From positions 1 through 44,745 of IMG/VR virus record IMGVR_UViG_3300032331_004188: a DNA stretch of 44,745 nt. The stretch is one strand, 5' to 3'. Origin of the DNA: a virus. The notes beneath the pieces are model-generated. The model was given only the letters and a program-made list of their open reading frames with translations, did not search any database and had not been told where the DNA came from. Positions 15,776 through 23,416 of the stretch are shown here, in pieces; within the stretch, counting starts at the first letter, position 1; the number at the start of each line of letters is the position of its first letter. The translations under genes and the position numbers were made by a program.

Positions 15776-16219
15776 ATGAATAGTACTGAAAGAAACAGGA
15801 TCGGTTGGGACGAGTATGGTATGCTGCTAGCGCACGCAGCAAGTCAAAGATCCCCAGATCCTTATGTAATTGTCGGGGCAGCAGGATTTAGAAAAGATCA
15901 CTCTACGGTATGCACTGGGTATAACGGAGCTCCTGCTGGTGTGGAAATCGACTGGAGCAACCGAGAGCTGCGTAGACCCTACGTTGTACATGCAGAGTAC
16001 AACTGCCTCAAATACGCAAAGCCCGGAGAAATACACTATCTCTATGTAACCATGCTTCCGTGCGAGTTTTGTTTAAAATTTGCCGCAGCCACAGGAGTCA
16101 AAGAAATTATTTATGATAGCCTTTATCATAGAGATGATTCGTCGCTAATCAAAGCGCAAGAATGCGGTATATTATTGAGGCAACACTCGCTGACTTCAAT
16201 TGGCGTAGTTGCAAAATAA
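15776..16219 (+). CDS. Deoxycytidylate (dCMP) deaminase
   Basis: A 147-residue zinc-dependent deaminase, close to the usual length of phage dCMP deaminases. The catalytic motif HAE (H72, E74) and the zinc ligands PCEFC (C96, C99) are intact, with TGYNGAPAG near residue 47 as in the family. It converts dCMP to dUMP and so feeds dTMP synthesis. It stands between a small acidic gene and the class II ribonucleotide reductase gene, so it belongs to a nucleotide-supply cluster. Confusion with other cytidine deaminases is unlikely given the loop sequence. Confidence 0.9.
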   Translation: MNSTERNRIGWDEYGMLLAHAASQRSPDPYVIVGAAGFRKDHSTVCTGYNGAPAGVEIDWSNRELRRPYVVHAEYNCLKYAKPGEIHYLYVTMLPCEFCLKFAAATGVKEIIYDSLYHRDDSSLIKAQECGILLRQHSLTSIGVVAK

Positions 16220-16260
16220 AAAAGCAAGATTTAAATTTTACCTAGGCAAAACTTAATTTC

Positions 16261-16290
16261 TTGCAGCCTAAAACTTAATTTTGCTAGGAT
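16261..16290 (+). promoter_or_regulatory. Promoter of the ribonucleotide reductase gene
   Basis: TTGCAG (16261-16266) and TAGGAT (16285-16290) are 18 bases apart, about 35 bases before the ATG at 16325. The segment also holds the direct repeat AAACTTAATTT twice (ending at 16259 and 16281), which could bind a regulator. Confidence 0.45.
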
Positions 16291-16324
16291 AGTGTTCTGG
16301 CAATTAACCTTATTAAAAAAATAT

Positions 16325-18175
16325 ATGAGTAAAGAATTTCTGTCTAAAATTGTACACTACCGCACATACGCTAAATACCTTTCTGATGAACAGAGAAGAG
16401 AGACCAAAGACGAAACCATCCAGAGAAATCTAGATATGCACGTTAAGAAGTTTCCAAAGCTTAAAGACGAGATCTCTAAGGCATACGAGCAGGTCTTTGC
16501 AGGCAGGGTGGTCCCAAGCATGCGTAGTTTTCAGTTTGCTGGAGAGGCTATCGAGCGCAGACACAACCGCATGTACAACTGCAGCTTCCTGAACATTACG
16601 TCTGTAAAAGACTTTGCAGACTTGTTTTATATGAGCATGAGCGGCGCAGGTGTAGGCTTCAGCGTCAAGAAACGTCACGTATCACTGCTGGACGCTATTC
16701 CTGAAGGCTTTGTTGTTGCTCCCTACATTATCGAAGACTCTGCCGAAGGCTGGTGCGATTCTCTGGTAGCCCTGTTTACTAACCCTGATCTGCAGTTCGA
16801 CTATACTCAAATCAGGCCCATGGGTAGCCCATTAAGCACAGGAGGCACCTCTAGTGGTCCCAAGGCGCTAATCAAAATGCATGCAAATGTTCGAGCTATA
16901 CTCAGGAAAGCAGAAGGGCGTAAGCTTACCCCATTTGAATGCCATAGAATCTGCTGTCTGGTGGCTGACTGTGTTGTGGTGGGAGGTGTACGTAGAGGTG
17001 CGCTGATTAGTCTTTTTGATGCGGATGAGCAAGAGCTTGTTCATTGCAAGGCAGGAAACTGGTGGGAGAAATATCCAGAACTCGCTAGAGCAAACAACAG
17101 TGCTGTCTTGAGAAAGGACGACCCTGAGTTTGACAGCAAGGCTGCTTATATCATACAGGCATGCTTCGACGGAGGGCAAGCTGAGCCGGGGTTATCGCTT
17201 ACAGGAGATAGTGATGACCTCGGCTTTAACCCATGTCATGAGATTGCGCTAAGATCCCGAGGCGTCTGTAATCTGACAGAAGTTAACGCAGCAAAGTGCT
17301 TTTCGAGAGAAGAGTGGCTTCAGGCTGTAGAAGCTGCTACAATTATAGGAACTCTACAAGCATCATACACTGATTTCAAATATGTTCACCCAGGATGGAA
17401 AGAAAACGCAGAAGATGAATCGCTTCTCGGTGTATCAATCACTGGTCAGGCTGAAAATCAACAAATTCTCACTAATGAGAACCTGCGTGATGGAGCCAAG
17501 CTCGCCGTCGAAGCCAACAAAATCTGGGCAGCAAAACTCGGCATTAAGCCTGCAAGAAGGATTACTACCACCAAGCCTAGCGGAACAAGTAGCAGCTGGC
17601 TCGGAACTACAGCAGGAGTTCATGCAGGACATGAGATCCGATATATTAGGCGAGTTCGCATGGATAAGTTCAGCGCTCTTGCTAAAGCATTGGCCAAACG
17701 ATTCCCTAGCTTTGTTGTTGATGACCCTTTCAACAGCAGCGACATGATCATGCAGGTGCCAATTAAACTATATGATACCACACTACTCAGATCTCAGGAA
17801 ACTGCCGTACAATGTCTTGAGCGCGTTAAAAAACTGTACGATAATTGGATTGTGCCTGGCCACATCGAAGGCACTAACACTCATAACATCAGCCTTACGA
17901 TCAACTACCACGAGCATGAAAAAGAGGCGATAAAGAAGTGGATGATTGAGAACAAAGACTCTTATTATGGGATTAGTCTTATTCCTTATGACGGTGGAGA
18001 TTATAAGTACTTGCCTTATAGCCAGCCCCCGCATCCGGAAGTGTTTGAAATCCTTGATAAAGCGTTCACCCAAATAGCTGACAACTTCAGCTTTGAAGAT
18101 ATCAAAGAAAGAAAAGATAATACTGATTTCAAAGGCGAAATTGCCTGCGCCGGAGGAGCCTGCACTATTGACTAG
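16325..18175 (+). CDS. nrdJ: Adenosylcobalamin-dependent class II ribonucleotide reductase (monomeric, RTPR-like)
   Basis: The 616-residue protein reduces ribonucleotides to deoxyribonucleotides with a B12 coenzyme. Motifs of the Lactobacillus leichmannii RTPR type are present: MYNCSF (C86, equivalent to C119), NPCHE (C304 and E306, equivalent to C408 and E410), C315 (equivalent to C419) with the exact spacing, KPSGTSSSWLG, and a C-terminal redox pair CAGGAC (C608, C613). RTPR is about 740 residues, so this is a short version. A GTG at 16292 is in frame, but the ATG at 16325 after an A-rich leader and in the TATG context is preferred. A terminator follows the stop. The cofactor-making adenosyltransferase lies at 18886-19434. 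Confidence 0.93.
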   Translation: MSKEFLSKIVHYRTYAKYLSDEQRRETKDETIQRNLDMHVKKFPKLKDEISKAYEQVFAGRVVPSMRSFQFAGEAIERRHNRMYNCSFLNITSVKDFADLFYMSMSGAGVGFSVKKRHVSLLDAIPEGFVVAPYIIEDSAEGWCDSLVALFTNPDLQFDYTQIRPMGSPLSTGGTSSGPKALIKMHANVRAILRKAEGRKLTPFECHRICCLVADCVVVGGVRRGALISLFDADEQELVHCKAGNWWEKYPELARANNSAVLRKDDPEFDSKAAYIIQACFDGGQAEPGLSLTGDSDDLGFNPCHEIALRSRGVCNLTEVNAAKCFSREEWLQAVEAATIIGTLQASYTDFKYVHPGWKENAEDESLLGVSITGQAENQQILTNENLRDGAKLAVEANKIWAAKLGIKPARRITTTKPSGTSSSWLGTTAGVHAGHEIRYIRRVRMDKFSALAKALAKRFPSFVVDDPFNSSDMIMQVPIKLYDTTLLRSQETAVQCLERVKKLYDNWIVPGHIEGTNTHNISLTINYHEHEKEAIKKWMIENKDSYYGISLIPYDGGDYKYLPYSQPPHPEVFEILDKAFTQIADNFSFEDIKERKDNTDFKGEIACAGGACTID

Positions 18176-18191
18176 AGGCTCTGACAGCTAA

Positions 18192-18227
18192 AAAAAGCCT
18201 GGATTCCTTTTAGGGTCCAGGCTTTTT
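18192..18227 (+). terminator. Bidirectional intrinsic terminator
   Basis: AAAAAGCCTGGA and TCCAGGCTTTTT form a perfect 12-base-pair stem around a 12-base loop. Runs of A and T on the two sides let it act in both directions, ending the reductase transcript and the leftward unit that stops at 18239. Confidence 0.9.
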
Positions 18228-18238
18228 CTGTTTCAGGG

Positions 18239-18463
18239 TTAGCGAACTCTCTTCAACATGGCGAGCTGCTGTTGTAATTTCTCGTTGGTTGAACTGTGTC
18301 TTTGCTGTCCCCTGCTGTTCCAAATCCCGCAGTCATAACCGATCAATCTCCATGGAGATTCGGTTATATTGACAACCCACTCCTCAGGCTCCTCTCTTGG
18401 AGGATTTGTGTTTTTAGGAAGAGCTATAGTTGGCCCATCGGGCAAACGCTTATCATCTGTCAT
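18239..18463 (-). CDS. Unknown small protein
   Basis: A 74-residue protein of unknown family, Pro-rich at the N-terminus with EEPEEWVVNITESPWRLIGYD in the middle and a basic, Gln-rich end. A longer start at 18505 is possible, but the ATG at 18463 overlaps the stop of the upstream gene as ATGA, the sign of translational coupling, and is preferred. Confidence 0.55.
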   Translation of the reverse strand: MTDDKRLPDGPTIALPKNTNPPREEPEEWVVNITESPWRLIGYDCGIWNSRGQQRHSSTNEKLQQQLAMLKRVR

Positions 18464-18792
18464 AAATACCCTACTTTGATTAGTTTTTTGTTTGCATCGT
18501 CCCATTTACACAAAGCAATAGCTCCAATGACGGGGCTTTTTTGCAGCTTGTTTAAAATAGGTTCGTAGTGTTTATCAAACACCACGAAAAGCTCTTCGAG
18601 TTGGTCTGCCTGCCTGTAGCTGATTTTTGCGGCTTTCAGCATATCCTCAATACCCATGTCTGTGATGTCTGCATTATTGTCCGACTGGGTGCCGCACAAA
18701 ACATCCATGAACAAACCTGTGTCGAAGACATCGTGGGCAATCCCATGGTTTTTACTAAACACTAGTGCATTTTTTTCATTACATATTTTCAT
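18460..18792 (-). CDS. Unknown small protein
   Basis: A 110-residue, mixed helix/strand, slightly acidic protein with no family I recognise. It is the first gene of a two-gene leftward unit (next gene overlaps by ATGA) that lies between the reductase and the adenosyltransferase genes. A TATAAT element sits 40 bases upstream. Confidence 0.6.
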   Translation of the reverse strand: MKICNEKNALVFSKNHGIAHDVFDTGLFMDVLCGTQSDNNADITDMGIEDMLKAAKISYRQADQLEELFVVFDKHYEPILNKLQKSPVIGAIALCKWDDANKKLIKVGYL

Positions 18793-18831
18793 TTTTGCAT
18801 TGGTTAAATAGAAGGCTACTAACCTTCATAG

Positions 18832-18847
18832 TATTATACCATTAAAT
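18832..18847 (-). promoter_or_regulatory. Promoter motif ATTTAATGGTATAATA (copy 1)
   Basis: On the minus strand this 16-mer contains a perfect TATAAT (18833-18838) and recurs identically at 24654-24669, also upstream of a leftward small-gene unit. No good -35 hexamer is visible at either copy. Confidence 0.5.
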
Positions 18848-18885
18848 CGCTTGCTTTTTTATCCCGCCTCATATCACATATAGAT

Positions 18886-19434
18886 ATGAGCATTGCTACA
18901 AAAACAGGAGACAAAGGATACACCGGACTATTATTTGGTGAACGCGAAAAGAAATCTGCAAAAATATTTGAAGCTGTTGGAAATGTGGATGAGCTTAACG
19001 CTAGTATAGGTATGCTAAAAGCCACTATTCTTGATAAACTCTCAGGCAAACCGTTTGTCGCTTTTATAGAAGAAGTTCAGCACAGACTTACACTATACAT
19101 GGGCGAACTTGTCGCAGAACCTCAGAATAGAGAAAAATATGTGCAGATGTATGATTCAATCAAAGAAGCTGATCTAGAGCAGCTTGACATGACTGTGAAG
19201 ACTCTTGAAAAAGACCCTAATACAAAGCAGTCAGGTTGGGTTCTGTATGGTAACTCTACGGTAGGTTCGACAGCAGATTTTGCCTCAAAGGTATGCAGAA
19301 GAGCAGAAAGAAGCGTAGTCTATCTGGATCCTGAGCATAATCTTCGCCCTATCCTGCTGCAATATATCAACAGATTAAGTGACGTGCTGCATTTACTCGG
19401 AAGATATTTTGACGGTTTGCAAAAAATATCTTGA
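18886..19434 (+). CDS. PduO-type cob(I)alamin adenosyltransferase
   Basis: A 182-residue protein that transfers the adenosyl group of ATP to cob(I)alamin, making adenosylcobalamin. The family signatures are all present: TKTGDKGYTG (residues 5-14), GNVDELNASIG (32-42), RRAER (138-142) and the C-terminal INRLSDVLHLLGRYF (161-175). Length is normal for the PduO/MMAB family. The ATG at 18886 is in the TATG context. Its position next to an adenosylcobalamin-dependent reductase gives it an obvious partner; this pairing is inference, but family membership is secure. Confidence 0.93.
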   Translation: MSIATKTGDKGYTGLLFGEREKKSAKIFEAVGNVDELNASIGMLKATILDKLSGKPFVAFIEEVQHRLTLYMGELVAEPQNREKYVQMYDSIKEADLEQLDMTVKTLEKDPNTKQSGWVLYGNSTVGSTADFASKVCRRAERSVVYLDPEHNLRPILLQYINRLSDVLHLLGRYFDGLQKIS

Positions 19435-19470
19435 TCTTTCGATAGTCCTATATAACTTAAGAAAATAACT

Positions 19471-19782
19471 ATGAGCACTCCAGAATCAACCGTATTAGAT
19501 AAACTAAAAGAAGTAGGTCTGTCTATTGATGAAGTAAAAGACTGGTTGAACCAGACTAGCGAAGATATCTCAGACAATAACAACGAACAGAGCAACGAGT
19601 GTAATATTCTGTTTCTTCCTGCCAGTAATACGGAAAATACTAAGGTATATTTCTTAGATGAAGAGCAGAACGGATATTTGATTAATGGTGTTGTTCGTGC
19701 TGGGCTGGAATATGATCCTGATCTAGGCTTCCCGATTTTAAATCTTCAGATTGCAAATCCGATTATTCCTGATTTTAATTAG
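19471..19782 (+). CDS. Unknown acidic protein
   Basis: A 103-residue acidic protein. An N-terminal helix (STVLDKLKEVGLSIDEVKDWL) is followed by an Asn/Asp/Glu-rich linker and a beta-rich half (NTKVYFLDEEQNGYLINGVV). No family recognised. The gene is followed by an intrinsic terminator. Confidence 0.65.
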   Translation: MSTPESTVLDKLKEVGLSIDEVKDWLNQTSEDISDNNNEQSNECNILFLPASNTENTKVYFLDEEQNGYLINGVVRAGLEYDPDLGFPILNLQIANPIIPDFN

Positions 19783-19813
19783 TTAGTTAGTGTTGTGTTG
19801 TTGCGAACGAGAC

Positions 19814-19852
19814 AAGGGTCTATGGTCTTAGGACTGTAGGCCCTTTCTTTTT
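19814..19852 (+). terminator. Intrinsic terminator
   Basis: AAGGGTCTA pairs with TAGGCCCTT (one G-U pair) around an inner GTC/GAC helix, followed by TCTTTTT. It ends the transcript of the 19471-19782 gene. Confidence 0.8.
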
Positions 19853-19878
19853 GTCTGGAACCCAAAAAATAATAGTAT

Positions 19879-19884
19879 TATAAT
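19879..19884 (+). promoter_or_regulatory. TATAAT element close to the start codon
   Basis: A perfect TATAAT ends six bases before the ATG at 19891, so a transcript starting at the usual distance would be nearly leaderless. No matching -35 hexamer is visible. Confidence 0.4.
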
Positions 19885-19890
19885 AGTAGT

Positions 19891-20772
19891 ATGCTATTTA
19901 TACTACTTGTCGCTTTTAGCGCTATGTTTGTGGCCGGATGCGCGGCCTTCTTCAGTATCAAGGGGCTTATTGTCCTGTTTTCTGGAAGCAGTCTCGCAAT
20001 CGGAATTATGGCCAGTAGCCTTGAGATAGGCAAACTGGTTGCCGCTAGTTTCCTGCATACCTATTGGAAGCAAATCAGCTTTCTTTTGAGAACATACCTC
20101 TGCGTGGCCGTGCTTACCTTGATGGGTATTACCAGCCTAGGGATCTTCGGATTTCTTACAGGTGCTTATCAGGTACATTCTGCCACAGTAAATACTTTTG
20201 AGAGCAAGATTGAGGCTCTCACTACAGAAAAAGTGTCAATCGAAACAGGCGTAGCTGAACATAGTGAACGCATCAAAAGTCTCACCACGCTGAGACAGGA
20301 CCAGGAACAGCGAGTCAAGGACGCCGGCAACTATAAAGCTCCTAGAGAGCAGGCCTACAAGGCCATCGAAGAAGCCAACCTAGAGATTAAACAAAAAGAA
20401 GAATCTTTGACTAAAGAAAGAGAAAGAATTATTGAAATTGAGAAAGAAATATCTGAACTAAAAATAGGTATGAACACCACTACTGATGTAGGATCATTTA
20501 AATTCATCGCAGCCGCCACAGGCTCCACTGTAGACGAAGCTGTAAGGTATTTCATATTTGCTTTGATCTTTGTATTCGACCCTCTCGCAGTAACACTTGT
20601 TCTAGCCTGGAATAAACTATTGGAAGCTAGAAGAGAAAAGCGAGCTCAGGAAGAAGCTGCCTATATTGCTAGTCTTAAACCCGTCGAATTCGATGGGATT
20701 AACGCCTCGCAAGATATCCCGCAAGTTTTCGGGGTATCAAACGATGACAAGACTAGCTTAAAAAAAAAGTAG
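19891..20772 (+). CDS. Membrane protein with central coiled coil (0-frame product)
   Basis: A 293-residue protein. Hydrophobic segments at about 1-23, 25-45 and 65-92 are followed by a long charged coiled coil (about 103-190) and a fourth hydrophobic segment (about 222-242, containing FIFALIFVFDPLAVTLVL), then a soluble tail. Similar four-segment proteins with an FDPLAV motif occur in marine phages; their role is unknown. The 0-frame ends at TAG immediately after an A AAA AAG heptamer, and the -1 frame stays open for 86 more residues, so a longer C-terminal tail is likely made by frameshifting. Confidence 0.8.
   Translation: MLFILLVAFSAMFVAGCAAFFSIKGLIVLFSGSSLAIGIMASSLEIGKLVAASFLHTYWKQISFLLRTYLCVAVLTLMGITSLGIFGFLTGAYQVHSATVNTFESKIEALTTEKVSIETGVAEHSERIKSLTTLRQDQEQRVKDAGNYKAPREQAYKAIEEANLEIKQKEESLTKERERIIEIEKEISELKIGMNTTTDVGSFKFIAAATGSTVDEAVRYFIFALIFVFDPLAVTLVLAWNKLLEARREKRAQEEAAYIASLKPVEFDGINASQDIPQVFGVSNDDKTSLKKK
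20763..20769 (+). other. Candidate -1 programmed ribosomal frameshift site
   Basis: The heptamer A AAA AAG lies in the correct phase (codons TTA AAA AAA AAG TAG) and is identical to the slippery site of E. coli dnaX. The 0-frame stop follows at once. Ten bases downstream ATTCTA (20779-20784) can pair with TAGAAT (20800-20805). A one-base error in the nine-A run is the alternative. Confidence 0.6.
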
Positions 20773-21029
20773 ACGCTGATTCTAGCATAGGTATTTCTGT
20801 AGAATTAGACCCTAGAGAAATACTAGAGCAGCGCATAATCCCGGACGCTCAAAAGGAAAAGGTTGAGCTGTTTCAGGCAGACCCTGTTTCGGGTTTAGCC
20901 ATAAGTGAAGTAAAAAAGATAGAAGTTGACCTGGACTCTGATGAAGAAGATCCGCTCATTGAATCTCAACTTACTGAAGCAGAACAAATTAAATTAAAAA
21001 AAGAAAAGAAAAACAGGAAAAAGACTAGT
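20769..21029 (+). CDS. -1 frame extension of the membrane/coiled-coil protein
   Basis: After slippage at 20763-20769 the -1 frame reads VDADSSIGISVELDPREI and continues for 86 residues to a stop at 21027-21029. It is acidic (DSDEEDPLIESQL) and ends in a Lys/Arg-rich stretch. It has no start codon of its own near the beginning. The complete frameshift product would be about 379 residues, adding a cytoplasmic tail to the membrane protein. The composition looks protein-like and not like a shadow frame. Confidence 0.6.
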
Positions 21030-21069
21030 GGACCAAATAACTCTATAGTCAAATTTTAAAGCTTACTAC

Positions 21070-21097
21070 TTGATTAAAATTAACTGTTTTTTAAAAT
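21070..21097 (+). promoter_or_regulatory. Possible promoter of the exported BPL_N-type gene
   Basis: TTGATT (21070-21075) and TAAAAT (21092-21097) are 16 bases apart, just before the ATG at 21108. The leader would be very short. Confidence 0.35.
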
Positions 21098-21107
21098 AGC
21101 TATAGGG

Positions 21108-21827
21108 ATGAAATACCTTATAGCTTTTTTATTGCTCCAAATCACCGTGCCCACCACAACAGCCAACGCTAATTCTGTGCTAGAGCAACGCAATATTGCC
21201 GTTTATGAGCAAGAGCCTATTGCGGCGAGGGATTGTGCTCTGGCTATAAAGAAATTATTAAAAACTAGATATTCGAATGTTTTTATAATTTCTCACGATG
21301 AATGCACTAAAGAAAAGCTAGCAGATCTGGACTGTATTGTTTTCCCTGGAGGAGAAAAAGACGTAGATAACTTTGACGTCTTGATAAAAGACAAGGCGAA
21401 GCTTATTAGAAGCTATGTAGCCGATGGAGGAAGATATCTGGGAATCTGTATGGGAGCGTACATAGCAGGCAGGATGTACTTCAATATTCTTGGAGGCACA
21501 TCAGCAGAGCAATATATAGCAGACCCTACGTCCGAAATATCCGCAGAAAAAGAAACAACCGCTGAAGTGAGCATATCAGGAAAGGTATACAATACATATT
21601 TTTATGACGGCCCTGTGTTTGAAAAATATCTTAGACAATCAAATATTCTAGCCACATACAAAAACGGTAAAGCAGCCAGCGTAATAAAAGCCTACAAACG
21701 CGGCAAGGTATTATGTGTCGGCCCGCATCTAGAATCAGAAAAAAACTGGTACGCTGACACAACTCACTGGCATCACGGAGAACAGCACAAACTGCTGCTG
21801 TCTATGGTGGGCAGACTTCTAGAATAA
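21108..21827 (+). CDS. Exported glutamine-amidotransferase-like protein (BPL_N type)
   Basis: A 239-residue protein with an N-terminal signal peptide (residues 1 to about 22, basic start, Leu-rich core, cut after ANA). The mature part resembles the class I amidotransferase-like fold seen in biotin-protein-ligase N-terminal (BPL_N) domains: VFPGGEKDV (78-86), the nucleophile elbow YLGICMGAY (110-118, C114) and a late GPHLESEKNW strand-loop near residue 205. Proteins of this kind are found in bacterial envelopes; the substrate is unknown. It is rare to see an exported version in a phage. It ends one base before the convergent gene at 21828. Confidence 0.75.
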   Translation: MKYLIAFLLLQITVPTTTANANSVLEQRNIAVYEQEPIAARDCALAIKKLLKTRYSNVFIISHDECTKEKLADLDCIVFPGGEKDVDNFDVLIKDKAKLIRSYVADGGRYLGICMGAYIAGRMYFNILGGTSAEQYIADPTSEISAEKETTAEVSISGKVYNTYFYDGPVFEKYLRQSNILATYKNGKAASVIKAYKRGKVLCVGPHLESEKNWYADTTHWHHGEQHKLLLSMVGRLLE

Positions 21828-22439
21828 TTATCTACTCCTGACGTCCTCAAAACCCAGCAGCTCATCCAGAACACACTCCCAGGCTAGGGTTTCGGTTTTA
21901 AGACTAACCTTGTATTCTTTAAGCTTACCCTTGAGGTAGTTTGCTTCGTCAGCTTTGGTAATTCTACTCATTAGCTGGTACGCAAGATTATCTATAGCGT
22001 CGACGTCATTGTCAGCATTTTCACGAGCATATTTGATTAGCTTTGCTCTAGATTTTAAAACCGACGAGTAATCTTCGGAGTATTCTTCTCCCGCCAGATA
22101 GCAGATCTGTTTATTTAGCTGCACCCTGCTCAGAGGTGTTTTTTTAAATGTTTTATACGTGGTCGACAACAGTGTTTTTCTTACGTCATCCACACTCATA
22201 TGATCCCAGCCAGGAGTCCACTGCTCTCTAGGCCTGGCCAGGATCCACTCAATGGCCATATTATAGCCGTTGTCGTTGTACACACAGTACCAGTCTATTT
22301 CCTGAGGCATGGGAACAACGCCAAGCACATCTAAATAAGCCCTGCGTATAATGTAAGAATCGTCGTCGTGCTGCTCTGGAAATAAATCACTAAAGCAGAT
22401 AAACGCAAATATCACAAATATGCACAGGTCTTTTTTCAT
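21828..22439 (-). CDS. Exported protein of unknown function
   Basis: A 203-residue protein with an N-terminal hydrophobic signal sequence (about 1-17). The start of the mature part, SYIIRRAYLDVLGVVPMPQEI, resembles the opening helix pattern of DUF1549/DUF4214-type modules (RRxYLDxLGxxPxPxE), but the rest is unrecognised and mainly helical. Its ATG overlaps the stop of a 33-residue membrane peptide as TGATG, and that gene follows phoH by one base, so all three form one unit. Confidence 0.6.
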   Translation of the reverse strand: MKKDLCIFVIFAFICFSDLFPEQHDDDSYIIRRAYLDVLGVVPMPQEIDWYCVYNDNGYNMAIEWILARPREQWTPGWDHMSVDDVRKTLLSTTYKTFKKTPLSRVQLNKQICYLAGEEYSEDYSSVLKSRAKLIKYARENADNDVDAIDNLAYQLMSRITKADEANYLKGKLKEYKVSLKTETLAWECVLDELLGFEDVRSR

Positions 22440-22540
22440 CAGAAAAATATTCTAGCTAATGTGATTAAGCCTACGAGTGTGCATATAGCACTGCCTGCAA
22501 CTACTCCCAGCCCCATTAAAATATATCCTATTGTTCTCAT
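22439..22540 (-). CDS. 33-residue single-span membrane peptide
   Basis: A very short gene starting one base after the phoH stop and ending in a TGATG overlap with the next gene. The product (MRTIGYILMGLGVVAG..., then CTLVGLITLARIFF) is a single hydrophobic helix with positive N-terminus. Its tight fit between two genes supports translation; its role is unknown. Confidence 0.6.
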   Translation of the reverse strand: MRTIGYILMGLGVVAGSAICTLVGLITLARIFF

Positions 22541-22541
22541 A

Positions 22542-23318
22542 CTAGTGTTGAGGATGTAATGTGTTATGGTTGTCTTCAAATGTCTGCACAATGAACTTAC
22601 ACAGCTCGCTGCGCATAATGTCTTCGTTAGTAAACGCCAGGCTATAGATTCCCATTTTTTCCGCCTGCTCTGTGTTGAACATATGCAGACACTTATCAAA
22701 TCCACCCTGCTTGGCCTTAGGAAGATCGCTCTGTGCACTATCAGCACAAAGAATCATTCTGGTAAACTTACCAATACGGGTAAGTAGCGTCTGGATCTCG
22801 TTGATCGTCATGTTCTGACATTCATCTATAATTACACACCTTGCCGTCCAGCTTGCCCCGCGAACAAAGTTAATAGGTTGATAAATAAACCTGCCTTCGC
22901 CCTTGAGGCGCTTAACTTCACCGGCAGGAAGAAGCTCTTCAATCTTATCTTCAAACGGTCCCATATAGGGCTCGTACTTGCCGGCAATATCTCCTGGAAG
23001 AAATCCTAGTTTAGAGTCTGCGCTTTCTACTGCTGCACGAACAAAGACTAAATCACTAACTTTCTTCTGATTAAGTAGTTCCAGTCCAATACGCACAGCG
23101 CTGAGCGTTTTACTGCTACCTGCAGGACCAGCTAGAAATATGATTCTACAATCCTTACTTCCCCCTAACGATATGAGCGCCTTCTGTTTTTCAGTCCAAG
23201 GCAACTCCCTGATATGTAGGTCAAAATCTATTTTTTCTCTTTGATATACTTTAGGGCTTGTATCCTTTTTAGGCTGAGTCTTAGGTTTCTTTTTTGGGGC
23301 AACTTTAGATTTTTCCAT
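22542..23318 (-). CDS. phoH: PhoH-like ATPase
   Basis: A 258-residue PhoH-family ATPase, widespread in phages. A basic N-terminal tail (Lys-rich, residues 1-25) is followed by Walker A GPAGSSKT (64-71), the family motif LPGDIAGKYEPYMGP and Walker B IDECQN (near 165), then a typical arginine-containing C-terminal part. PhoH proteins are RNA-associated ATPases whose role in phage infection is not settled. It heads a leftward three-gene unit and is preceded by an intrinsic terminator for the genes upstream. Confidence 0.9.
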   Translation of the reverse strand: MEKSKVAPKKKPKTQPKKDTSPKVYQREKIDFDLHIRELPWTEKQKALISLGGSKDCRIIFLAGPAGSSKTLSAVRIGLELLNQKKVSDLVFVRAAVESADSKLGFLPGDIAGKYEPYMGPFEDKIEELLPAGEVKRLKGEGRFIYQPINFVRGASWTARCVIIDECQNMTINEIQTLLTRIGKFTRMILCADSAQSDLPKAKQGGFDKCLHMFNTEQAEKMGIYSLAFTNEDIMRSELCKFIVQTFEDNHNTLHPQH

Positions 23319-23356
23319 ATCCTAATTGTACTACAAACAAATAAAGGCCGATAGCT

Positions 23357-23388
23357 AAAAAAAGGCCACCGGTTAGGGTAGCCTTTTT
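23357..23388 (-). terminator. Intrinsic terminator between leftward units
   Basis: AAAAAGGC and ACC pair with GGT and GCCTTTTT, with one internal mismatch and a short loop. Seven A residues on the plus strand give the U run for leftward transcripts. It ends the unit that stops at 23417. Confidence 0.75.
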
Positions 23389-23416
23389 ACCATTTTGTTG
23401 GTGTTACCGATATGGT

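Noticed and set aside
16292-16324. GTG start for the ribonucleotide reductase
   Set aside because: It lies at the probable transcription start and adds eleven residues not expected in the family; the ATG at 16325 has the usual A-rich leader and TATG context.
18239-18505. Longer start at 18505 for the small leftward gene
   Set aside because: It would overlap the upstream gene by 46 bases, whereas the ATG at 18463 gives a clean ATGA overlap.
20991-21057. Second frameshift at the later A-rich stretch to reach a stop at 21058
   Set aside because: That frame would need a +1 (or -2) move from the -1 extension; the stretch there does not form a proper slippery heptamer for it.
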